A DNA stretch of 25,634 nt, from positions 1 to 25,634 of the IMG/VR virus record IMGVR_UViG_3300044675_000432; one strand, written 5' to 3'. The position numbers and the translations under genes were made by a program. Position 1 is the first letter of the stretch, and each line of letters starts with the position of its first letter. Source of the DNA: a virus. The notes under the pieces are model-generated. The model had not been told where the DNA came from, did no database searches, and was given only the letters and a program-made list of their open reading frames with translations. Below are positions 1-4,859 of this stretch, one piece after another.

Positions 1-186
1 ACTTACAAATTTAGGTTGTTTCTTATTACCTACGTTAATTAAGTCGGACTGTATCTTATATCCTTTGCGTTTAAGTTCAAAGATAACTGCCGATAATCTC
101 AGGCTATTAAACTTAGTTAGAGCCTGGATTGGTGTCAAGGTTTTGCCCGAAAGCAAGTGGTTCAAGATTTGTTGTTTCTGTGTCAT
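1..186 (-). CDS. Helix-turn-helix protein (partial, cut by window edge)
   Basis: An open frame starts at the ATG at 186 and runs without a stop to base 1, giving 62 codons, so its C-terminus lies outside the window. The peptide begins MTQKQQILNHLLSGKTLTPI and continues with a second helix ending in an RLSAVIFELKRKGYKI-type segment. This resembles the short phage winged-helix proteins that start 'ILNHL..GKSLTP.EAL..F...RLAAVI.ELR..G' (HTH_39-like). It overlaps the end of the preceding gene by 74 nt and is the last visible member of the early operon that contains the ERF recombinase. A role in DNA binding or transcriptional control is inferred from the fold only. Confidence 0.75.
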   Translation of the reverse strand, partial: MTQKQQILNHLLSGKTLTPIQALTKFNSLRLSAVIFELKRKGYKIQSDLINVGNKKQPKFVS

Positions 187-343
187 TGTTATTGATTGGG
201 TTAAAAAATACAGGTTTGTCTAATTTGTTTTCATACTTTTTAATAAAGGCTAATAAGTCCTCGTATGCCTCTTCGTTATACCAAGCGTAATGGTAAACTT
301 CTGCAAGTAGCATCTGCCTTTCAAATGGTAATAGTTCCCTCAT
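113..343 (-). CDS. Hypothetical protein in the ERF operon
   Basis: This 76-residue protein is not recognised. The first 45 residues look helical and are rich in aromatic and acidic residues (YHYAWYNEEAYEDLL); the last 30 residues are polar, Asn/Thr-rich and probably disordered. Its ATG shares one base with the stop region of the ERF gene (343), which is typical translational coupling, and its 3' end overlaps the HTH gene by 74 nt. The tight packing supports it being a real member of the recombination operon. No catalytic motif or membrane segment is visible. Confidence 0.65.
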   Translation of the reverse strand: MRELLPFERQMLLAEVYHYAWYNEEAYEDLLAFIKKYENKLDKPVFFNPINNNDTETTNLEPLAFGQNLDTNPGSN

Positions 344-876
344 TAGCTTTTCTTTATTGTTTCTTTAATCTTATTAAATTCGTCTAAGGTCTTGATAGCT
401 TTGATTTTCTCAATAGCTTTATACTTTTGTTCCTGAGTAAACTTTGTCTTATCTAACTGCTCAATTAAGAACGCTTTTTGACCTTCGCTTACTTCGTCTT
501 TATGCTCATTGGTAGCATCTGCATCTTTGGTGTCATCGATTGCAAACAATCCGTTAAGAGCATATTTTCGAGCATACGAGCTACACGCCCCAGTGAGCTG
601 CGCAGAGTCCATTCCTTTTTTGTTTTCCTCTTCACGAGCAAGACCCGTGCAGGTAATATTATCTTCTCCGTTACTTAGACAAGCAGTAGCTTTTACATAA
701 ACTCTACCGCCTACTTCTATTACTTCATCGCTTAACATTAAAGCATAGCCGTACTTATGGCAGATAGGTTTTGCAGCTTCGATTATATCTTCTGCACTTC
801 GGTACTTGTATTTAGCAAAAGCATTGAATTGGTTTTTAGGTGCTTTTAGTTCCTGTTGAATTTTAATTAGGCTCAT
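343..876 (-). CDS. ERF-family single-strand annealing recombinase
   Basis: The 177-residue protein matches the ERF superfamily of phage recombinases. These bind single-stranded DNA and anneal complementary strands during recombination-dependent replication and repair. The N-terminal part has the usual 'K..N.FAKYKYRSAEDIIEAAKPI..KYG' layout (about residues 10-44). The family signature lies around residues 90-118 (QLTGACSSYARKYALNGLF followed by AIDDTKDAD). The last 50 residues are Lys/Glu-rich and helical, as is common in ERF tails. It sits in an operon with small hypothetical genes and an HTH protein, downstream of the promoter at 1290-1323. No exonuclease partner is seen beside it; the DEDD exonuclease at 2121-2855 belongs to another transcription unit. 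Confidence 0.9.
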   Translation of the reverse strand: MSLIKIQQELKAPKNQFNAFAKYKYRSAEDIIEAAKPICHKYGYALMLSDEVIEVGGRVYVKATACLSNGEDNITCTGLAREEENKKGMDSAQLTGACSSYARKYALNGLFAIDDTKDADATNEHKDEVSEGQKAFLIEQLDKTKFTQEQKYKAIEKIKAIKTLDEFNKIKETIKKS

Positions 877-878
877 TG

Positions 879-1076
879 TTATTTGTTTTGTATGTCTATG
901 TTATAGTGTTCTAAAATTTCGATAATAGGTTCTTGTCTTTTCTTTAGGCTTACAAAGTACTCGTAAGCTTGTGAGTATTCCAAGTACATACTTGCGCTAT
1001 CGTATTTGTTATCTACTAAAGTATAGTAGAAAATTGTGCCGTCTGGCTTAGTTTCTTTTACAAATTCAATCTTCAT
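879..1076 (-). CDS. Hypothetical small protein, early operon
   Basis: This 65-residue protein is not recognised. It has a short beta-rich N-terminus (KIEFVKETKPDGTIFYYTLV), followed by a helical, Tyr-rich half (SMYLEYSQAYEYFVSLKKRQ). It has no signal peptide, cysteines or transmembrane segment. The start overlaps the previous gene by 11 nt and the stop is 2 nt before the ERF start, so it is almost certainly co-transcribed with ERF. A role in replication or recombination would follow from context only. Confidence 0.65.
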   Translation of the reverse strand: MKIEFVKETKPDGTIFYYTLVDNKYDSASMYLEYSQAYEYFVSLKKRQEPIIEILEHYNIDIQNK

Positions 1077-1272
1077 ATACTTCGTCTTTTAAAAGTTCAA
1101 GTTCTGCATTGTGTTCTACCCATCGAGTAAACGTGTAATCGTCATCTTCGTAATCGTAGTTTTTAGGTAGTAAAGCGGGGTCGTAAGGGTTTGATGTACT
1201 CCTGCTCCCGTCGATTAAGATGTTCCCGTATCGCTGATATTGGAACATTTGGTAGTTGGTTAAATGTGTCAT
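1066..1272 (-). CDS. Hypothetical acidic protein, first gene of early operon
   Basis: This 68-residue acidic, Tyr/Asp-rich protein is not recognised. Its middle region carries DYEDDDYTFTRW and its C-terminus is a negatively charged helix (AELELLKDEVYED). The ATG lies 17 nt downstream of a perfect TATATTTG -7 box, which makes it the promoter-proximal gene of the ERF operon. Small acidic first genes of this kind are common in phage early operons, where they may act on host proteins, but nothing in the sequence assigns such a role here. Confidence 0.7.
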   Translation of the reverse strand: MTHLTNYQMFQYQRYGNILIDGSRSTSNPYDPALLPKNYDYEDDDYTFTRWVEHNAELELLKDEVYED

Positions 1273-1289
1273 TTTGTGTTTTGTTTACA

Positions 1290-1323
1290 CAAATATACAA
1301 CAATACACAATACAAAGTGCAAA
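1290..1323 (-). promoter_or_regulatory. Bacteroidota-type promoter for the early (ERF) operon
   Basis: On the minus strand, TTTG (complement of 1320-1323) is followed after 22 nt by TATATTTG (complement of 1290-1297). This is a full match to the TAnnTTTG -7 element, with a TTTG -33 element at the outer edge of usual spacing. The start codon at 1272 is 17 nt further on. The site lies in the only intergenic gap in the left part of the window. Confidence 0.65.
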
Positions 1324-1350
1324 ACTATTAAAATATTTTAAAATTATTTT

Positions 1351-1365
1351 TGCAACAATGTTGCA
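1351..1365. promoter_or_regulatory. Perfect palindrome TGCAACA-A-TGTTGCA, operator candidate
   Basis: Two 7-base arms are separated by a single base, about 28 bp upstream of the -33 box of the early promoter. The position and symmetry suit a dimeric regulator. No regulator that would bind it is identified in the window, unless the partial HTH protein at 1-186 does. Confidence 0.45.
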
Positions 1366-1399
1366 TTTGTACTTAGAAACGTACAAAATAACGTACAAA
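1366..1399. repeat. TTTGTAC / GTACAAA half-site cluster
   Basis: TTTGTAC at 1366-1372 forms an inverted repeat with GTACAAA at 1381-1387 (8-bp spacer). The 10-mer AACGTACAAA occurs twice in direct orientation, at 1378-1387 and 1390-1399 (12-bp period). The cluster adjoins the palindrome at 1351-1365 and lies upstream of the early promoter, which suggests a protein-binding array. Confidence 0.5.
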
Positions 1400-1448
1400 G
1401 TAAAGCTAAAACTTGACTAAAAATGGAATAAAGTAAAGATATAACTTG
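1397..1448. repeat. Two 19-bp near-identical direct repeats, 33-bp period
   Basis: The 19-mer starting AAAGTAAAG and ending AACTTG occurs at 1397-1415 and 1430-1448 with 17 of 19 bases identical. The start-to-start distance is 33 bp, about three helical turns. Iteron-like spacing near an early operon fits either regulator binding or a replication-related site. The low complexity of the sequence makes chance a real alternative. Confidence 0.4.
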
Positions 1449-1472
1449 CCAAAGTCGGTAGTAAAATGCAGC

Positions 1473-1499
1473 CAAAAGTAGTAGAATTACTACCTTTTG
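1473..1499 (-). terminator. Hairpin after the GNAT gene, possible terminator
   Basis: Arms CAAAAGTAGTA (1473-1483) and TACTAC-c-TTTTG (1488-1499, one bulged C) can pair around a 4-base loop, starting 18 nt beyond the GNAT stop codon. The stem is AT-rich and no clean U-tract follows on the minus strand, so termination is uncertain. It could instead be an operator or a structured RNA end. Confidence 0.35.
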
Positions 1500-1517
1500 T
1501 TGTACTAAAGTGAAACT

Positions 1518-1946
1518 TTATAGTAACTTTTGGAAGTAAAGTTTGTCAGAACCCCCGTATGAATATTCGGGTAAGTAAAGCCTAAAGCCACACGAAATAA
1601 GATTATTAGCTGAAGGAAAGTTGTCTAATGTTGTGTATGTAATAGCTATATGGCAGAAAGTAGATGCAGCTTTTAACCTGGTCTTAATCATTCGTCTTTG
1701 TATGCCTTGTCCTCTATGTGATTTCTTAACCCACGCCCTGTTAAATATGCAAATGCCTTTACTATAAATAGAACCGCAATAAGCTACTATCTCGCCTTGG
1801 TCAAGCATAACCCACCATTCACGATTGAATTGGAACTCGTCAGCGCAACCCTTAAAGTTTGGGTTGGTGTAATCTAATTCCCTTAATTGCTCGTAGGTTT
1901 CTCGGTCTAATATATTGCCGAAGCTAAATATCTTCTTGAGGCGCAT
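1518..1946 (-). CDS. GNAT-family N-acetyltransferase
   Basis: This 142-residue protein has the layout of a single-domain Gcn5-related acetyltransferase, which moves an acetyl group from acetyl-CoA to an amine. Motif A is visible at about residues 70-88: strand RAWVKK, then the pyrophosphate-binding loop SHRGQGIQ (R78, G79, G81) and helix RRMIKTRL. The usual last Gly/Ala of the loop is Gln83. A later segment (TTLDNFPSANNLISCGFRL) matches the motif B region 'N..A..L...GF'. The substrate cannot be read from the sequence. It overlaps the MazG-like gene by 23 nt, ends the late transcription unit, and is followed by a hairpin and the regulatory gap. Confidence 0.8.
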   Translation of the reverse strand: MRLKKIFSFGNILDRETYEQLRELDYTNPNFKGCADEFQFNREWWVMLDQGEIVAYCGSIYSKGICIFNRAWVKKSHRGQGIQRRMIKTRLKAASTFCHIAITYTTLDNFPSANNLISCGFRLYLPEYSYGGSDKLYFQKLL

Positions 1947-2121
1947 TTGTTATTAAAAGTTTTTTAAGGTATAAACATAAATCAAGTGCCTCTTCGTATG
2001 CGTGTTGCAACCATTCTTGCTGCGTTAAATCGGTTCTATCCATTGTAGTTCCGTATTCCCTTAAACCTCTTATTTCACGCTTGTATAAATCTTTGATTGT
2101 TTCGTCTAATATATTGCTCAT
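1924..2121 (-). CDS. Small MazG-like protein
   Basis: This 65-residue all-helical protein contains REYGTTMDRTDLTQQEWLQH followed by AYEEALDLCLYLKKLL. This pattern occurs in short phage proteins related to the all-alpha NTP pyrophosphatase (MazG) superfamily. The metal-binding ExxD pair appears as E44 and D47, but only part of the usual four-acid set is present, so catalysis is uncertain. The gene starts on the last base of the exonuclease gene and overlaps the GNAT gene. A role in nucleotide-pool control is known for full-size relatives and is only inferred here. Confidence 0.5.
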   Translation of the reverse strand: MSNILDETIKDLYKREIRGLREYGTTMDRTDLTQQEWLQHAYEEALDLCLYLKKLLITNAPQEDI

Positions 2122-2855
2122 TATTTATCGGTTTTGCTATGTATCTTAAAACAAGTTTTGCACTTGTATTGAATTTTCTTTACCCCTGTTGCCGTTGTTC
2201 TACGAGTAGAAATAATTAAATCATCGCTCCCACATTCAGGGCAGCTACCCCTATCTTGTCCGAATATAACTCCGTAATGCGTTTTAGGTTCGATGTGGTT
2301 TTTAAGTGCGTTAAATACTTGCTCTAATAACACAACATCTTTTTGGCAGTACTTAATCATTTTAGCCATAGCTACTTTGTCTTTATGCAAGACAATGTCC
2401 TTCCATAAACTGTACTCGGTTTTTATCTTCGTGCCAATGCCTAAGTAGTCGGCTATGTAATTCAGCTTGTTGCTATTAAATCTAAACTTAGACCTTGCAA
2501 CCTTTAGCGTGTCGATAGTTGTGTAAGACGGGAACATTGTTATGCCGTGCAAAAGGCATCGTGTTCTAACCCAAGCCATATCGAACTTGTCGCCATTATG
2601 TCCTATAATTTCCGAAGCCGTGTTTGCTACCTCAATAAACTTTTGCAGCATTCTTTTGTCGCATTGTTTACTATCCCACTGTAAAGCATAAACTTCTTTA
2701 TCATCTTCCCACTTGTAGCATATACAAATAATTGCTCGTTCCTTAATTATGCTTTCGGTTGTTATGTTTAGTTTATATCCAGAAGTCCAAAAAAAACCGA
2801 TGTTGGGACTGACCTCAATATCAAAGTAAAGTCGTTTGCGTTTTGATTTTAGCAT
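2121..2855 (-). CDS. DEDDy 3'-5' exonuclease with C-terminal zinc ribbon
   Basis: The 244-residue protein has an RNase H-like exonuclease fold related to the proofreading domain of family B polymerases. Motif I is YFDIEVSP (D12, E14), motif II is IIGHNGDKFD (D92), and motif III is YCQKD (Y169 to D173, the YxxxD form), so all four metal ligands are present. The C-terminus adds CPEC (C205, C208) and CKTC (C232, C235), a four-cysteine zinc ribbon probably used for nucleic-acid or protein contact. No polymerase domain is attached. It lies directly after the lysis genes, 3 nt from the holin candidate, and is translationally coupled to the MazG-like gene. Its biological substrate, phage or host DNA, is not indicated. 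Confidence 0.85.
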   Translation of the reverse strand: MLKSKRKRLYFDIEVSPNIGFFWTSGYKLNITTESIIKERAIICICYKWEDDKEVYALQWDSKQCDKRMLQKFIEVANTASEIIGHNGDKFDMAWVRTRCLLHGITMFPSYTTIDTLKVARSKFRFNSNKLNYIADYLGIGTKIKTEYSLWKDIVLHKDKVAMAKMIKYCQKDVVLLEQVFNALKNHIEPKTHYGVIFGQDRGSCPECGSDDLIISTRRTTATGVKKIQYKCKTCFKIHSKTDK

Positions 2856-2858
2856 TAT

Positions 2859-3083
2859 TTATTTTTTGCTGAATTTATCTATCGTAGTGTAACCCATAGC
2901 AAATAGCGTTAAATACAACACCGCATCTACTAACTTGTCGCTTGGGTTAATCTTCAATATTATGTTTAAGAACAATGATATAAAAAGACATAAGCTGCCA
3001 AGCATAGCCACAACTCGTTTATGGCTTATGCTATTGCTTTCGTCTGATAGTAAGTTTACTAATATAGTTCTAAAGTTGCTCAT
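2859..3083 (-). CDS. Two-span membrane protein, holin candidate
   Basis: This 74-residue protein has two hydrophobic segments, about residues 23-43 (VVAMLGSLCLFISLFLNIIL) and 52-67 (LVDAVLYLTLFAMGYTTID), then a basic tail DKFSKK. The size, two membrane spans and charged ends fit class II holins and a common small membrane protein of Bacteroidota phages. It overlaps the end of the lysozyme gene by 14 nt. Because the lysozyme has no signal sequence, a holin is required, and this protein and the 56-residue protein at 3941-4111 are the two candidates. Confidence 0.6.
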   Translation of the reverse strand: MSNFRTILVNLLSDESNSISHKRVVAMLGSLCLFISLFLNIILKINPSDKLVDAVLYLTLFAMGYTTIDKFSKK

Positions 3084-3516
3084 ATAGTTTTGCTTCAGCC
3101 TCTCTTCGCCTCACTAAACCTTTAAGCACTTCTCCGTTTGCTCTTACCCATTTTTTCATTTCAGCCGGAATAGTTTTGTCTTTAGGGTTAGCATTTACCT
3201 TTCTAAGCAAAGTGCTTCTTTGAAAGTTGCCCATTCCCACATTATAAGCAAACGAAACTAATGCAGAAAAATTGTTCTCGCTCACATTTGATTTAATTAA
3301 CGCATCTACCTTTTTAGCAAAGTCATCTACAATAGCGTTAAAATAATCTTCAGCTTGTTGCTGCGTAATAACATCGCCTTCCTTAACCTTTGTTCCGTCA
3401 GGGTAAAAAGTCAAACCCCACGAAATAGTCCAAAGCAAAGCTGGGCATCTATAAGCCTTTAGCTTACACCCCTCGAACCTTTTAATTAGGTCTTTTCCTG
3501 CTTTGTTTACTTCCAT
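3070..3516 (-). CDS. GH24 T4-type lysozyme (endolysin)
   Basis: This 148-residue endolysin of glycoside hydrolase family 24 cleaves the MurNAc-GlcNAc bond of peptidoglycan. The catalytic pattern is E15, eight residues, C24, five residues, T30, within RFEGCKLKAYRCPALLWTIS. This is the E-8aa-(D/C)-5aa-T arrangement with Cys in the middle position, as in some phage lysozymes, whereas T4 lysozyme has Asp. Further family marks are FSALVSFAYNVG near residue 83 and the C-terminal GLVRRREAEAKLY. There is no signal peptide or signal-anchor helix, so it should accumulate in the cytoplasm and depend on a holin. The gene overlaps the spanin gene by 10 nt and the downstream holin candidate by 14 nt. Confidence 0.93.
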   Translation of the reverse strand: MEVNKAGKDLIKRFEGCKLKAYRCPALLWTISWGLTFYPDGTKVKEGDVITQQQAEDYFNAIVDDFAKKVDALIKSNVSENNFSALVSFAYNVGMGNFQRSTLLRKVNANPKDKTIPAEMKKWVRANGEVLKGLVRRREAEAKLYEQL

Positions 3517-3944
3517 AATCTACTCCAATAAGCTAAAATTAACACAATCGCTATTATTAGCCCTATTAGAGCCTTCCAAAAGTTATTTTGGGTAGTTACC
3601 TTGTTTTTATCTACAATCGAAATTTGAGTGCTTTCTGTGCGATTAAACGCTATTGTATCTTTTTTAGTCAGGTTGTTATTGGTTTCCTTCTCTTTTGTTT
3701 CGTACACCCATTTAGTTACGACCTTAGGCACTACAATAATGCTATCCTTTGAAATGCGGATAGTATCGTAGATTGTAATTGTCTTAGTAAATACCTGCTC
3801 CTTTTCTATAATCTTGGTAACGCTATCGTAAAAAGTAAGATGCACGGAGTCAATCTTAGTTGTCCCCGTGCTATCAAATCTCTTTTCAAACTTCTTAACA
3901 GAAGCGCAAGATGTAAGTAATAAAAGTAATAGTATTAATCTCAT
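3507..3944 (-). CDS. Unimolecular spanin (u-spanin) candidate
   Basis: This 145-residue protein has both anchors expected of a single-polypeptide spanin. The N-terminus MRLILLLLLLTSC is a very short lipoprotein signal with lipobox L10-T11-S12-C13. The C-terminus has a transmembrane helix at about residues 125-140 (ALIGLIIAIVLILAYW) followed by a basic end. The intervening periplasmic part is polar, Thr/Ile/Lys-rich and predicted beta-prone. Such proteins tether the outer and inner membranes and fuse them in the last step of lysis in Gram-negative hosts. It sits between the small membrane protein (4-nt ATGA overlap) and the lysozyme. An unrelated membrane lipoprotein is the alternative, but context favours the spanin. 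Confidence 0.75.
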   Translation of the reverse strand: MRLILLLLLLTSCASVKKFEKRFDSTGTTKIDSVHLTFYDSVTKIIEKEQVFTKTITIYDTIRISKDSIIVVPKVVTKWVYETKEKETNNNLTKKDTIAFNRTESTQISIVDKNKVTTQNNFWKALIGLIIAIVLILAYWSRLWK

Positions 3945-4111
3945 TTAAGTTTTTTGGTCATTTTGTAATAGTAACGAATAGCCATTAAACCAGAAATAAT
4001 AGCCACCAAACTTGCAATCAATGTGAATAGTGGTTGAATAGAAGTAAGGCTAAGAATAGCACTTACTACGCTAACGATTGTTGATTGGTCTGCTTGGTGG
4101 TTATTTGCCAT
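3941..4111 (-). CDS. 56-residue membrane protein, holin or lysis-accessory candidate
   Basis: This ORF is short but clear. It has an ATG at 4111 sharing a base with the preceding TAA (TAATG) and a TGA overlapping the spanin start (ATGA). The peptide starts MANNHQADQS, has hydrophobic stretches at about residues 12-24 and 27-45 (LFTLIASLVAIISGLMAI), and ends in the basic RYYYKMTKKLK. One or two membrane spans are possible. Its place at the head of the lysis cassette suggests a holin, pinholin or antiholin. With the two-span protein at 2859-3083 it would give a holin/antiholin pair, which is inference. Confidence 0.7.
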   Translation of the reverse strand: MANNHQADQSTIVSVVSAILSLTSIQPLFTLIASLVAIISGLMAIRYYYKMTKKLK

Positions 4112-4497
4112 TATAGTTCTTCTTCTTCTTGTTTGTTAAATTCTATGCCCGTTGTCCAATCTTGTAGGAAAGTAAAGTCCTCAAGTCCAGAAGGATTAAC
4201 AACGTTAATTATTTGAAATTCAATTTCTTTATCATTTAAAGCCTCAATGTCTTTAGTCAGCTTTTTAATGCCTTCTTTTGTAAACTTGTAATTTCCACGC
4301 TCATCAAGTAGTAAGCAATCGTTACTATCCGTTTGCGCATTGTCTAATCTTAGGCTCTCTACTTCTGTGTTATATGCCTCGTGTAAAGGCTTAACCTTGT
4401 TGTAGATTTGTACTAATTTTTTTTGTGTTTTTGTTTCAGAACCGCCAATAACTGCGTTAAGGCTGCTCACTAATTGTAGTAGATGTTTGTTCTTCAT
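4111..4497 (-). CDS. Hypothetical helical protein after the fibre module
   Basis: This 128-residue protein is not recognised. The N-terminal half is helical and Lys/Leu-rich (KTQKKLVQIYNKVKPLHEAY). The centre has a short beta segment (CLLLDERGNYKFTKEGIKKL), and the C-terminus is very acidic (NKQEEEEL). No signal peptide or membrane span is seen. It overlaps the upstream gene by 41 nt and touches the lysis cassette. It may be a tail-fibre accessory protein or a regulator of lysis; neither is shown by the sequence. Confidence 0.6.
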   Translation of the reverse strand: MKNKHLLQLVSSLNAVIGGSETKTQKKLVQIYNKVKPLHEAYNTEVESLRLDNAQTDSNDCLLLDERGNYKFTKEGIKKLTKDIEALNDKEIEFQIINVVNPSGLEDFTFLQDWTTGIEFNKQEEEEL

Positions 4498-4846
4498 TTG
4501 TGTTTTTTATTTGTAAAGATAATTCAGGATTTTGGAATGGTAGTGGCAAATTTACAATCGGGGGGTTTTTAAGGTTCTCAATTTGAGTAGCTAAGTTTAA
4601 GTCCATAGCTTCTACGTTGTTACCTGCAACTAACCACTCGCATACTTGCTCGTAAGTTAAATCTTCGTAAGCAGTAAAGTCGGTTTCCGAAGGTGTAGCA
4701 CAAGCCATTGCTCCGTAAACTTCTGCGGTGTATTCTCCTTCTTTGCCTTCGTATCTCCAATGTACTGTTTTAACTACATCGGTTAAACCATCTTCGCTTG
4801 GTGCGGTGTCCATTTGGCTAATAAGCCATTTTGTTTCTAATGCCAT
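4457..4846 (-). CDS. Fibre-associated hypothetical protein
   Basis: This 129-residue protein has an N-terminal 90-residue domain built around WLISQMDTAPSEDGLTDVVK, VHWRYEGKEGEYTAEVYG and DLTYEQVCEWL. That layout resembles a small protein found beside tail-fibre genes in many aquatic phages ('VHW.....DG.YTA..YG......DLTE..V..W'). The remaining 40 residues are Pro/Asn/Thr-rich and disordered. Its start is preceded by an A-rich leader (AAAAAATAAAATAAAATGG) like that of the capsid gene, which suggests strong translation. It follows the fibre gene by 13 nt. A virion or fibre-assembly role is inferred. Confidence 0.6.
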   Translation of the reverse strand: MALETKWLISQMDTAPSEDGLTDVVKTVHWRYEGKEGEYTAEVYGAMACATPSETDFTAYEDLTYEQVCEWLVAGNNVEAMDLNLATQIENLKNPPIVNLPLPFQNPELSLQIKNTNEEQTSTTISEQP

Positions 4847-4859
4847 TTTATTTTATTTT

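Noticed and set aside
1321-1350. AT-rich stretch as a replication origin unwinding element
   Set aside because: The run AAAATATTTTAAAATTATTTT is AT-rich, but the whole gap is, and no initiator gene or known origin boxes adjoin it. The repeats nearby are reported without claiming an origin.
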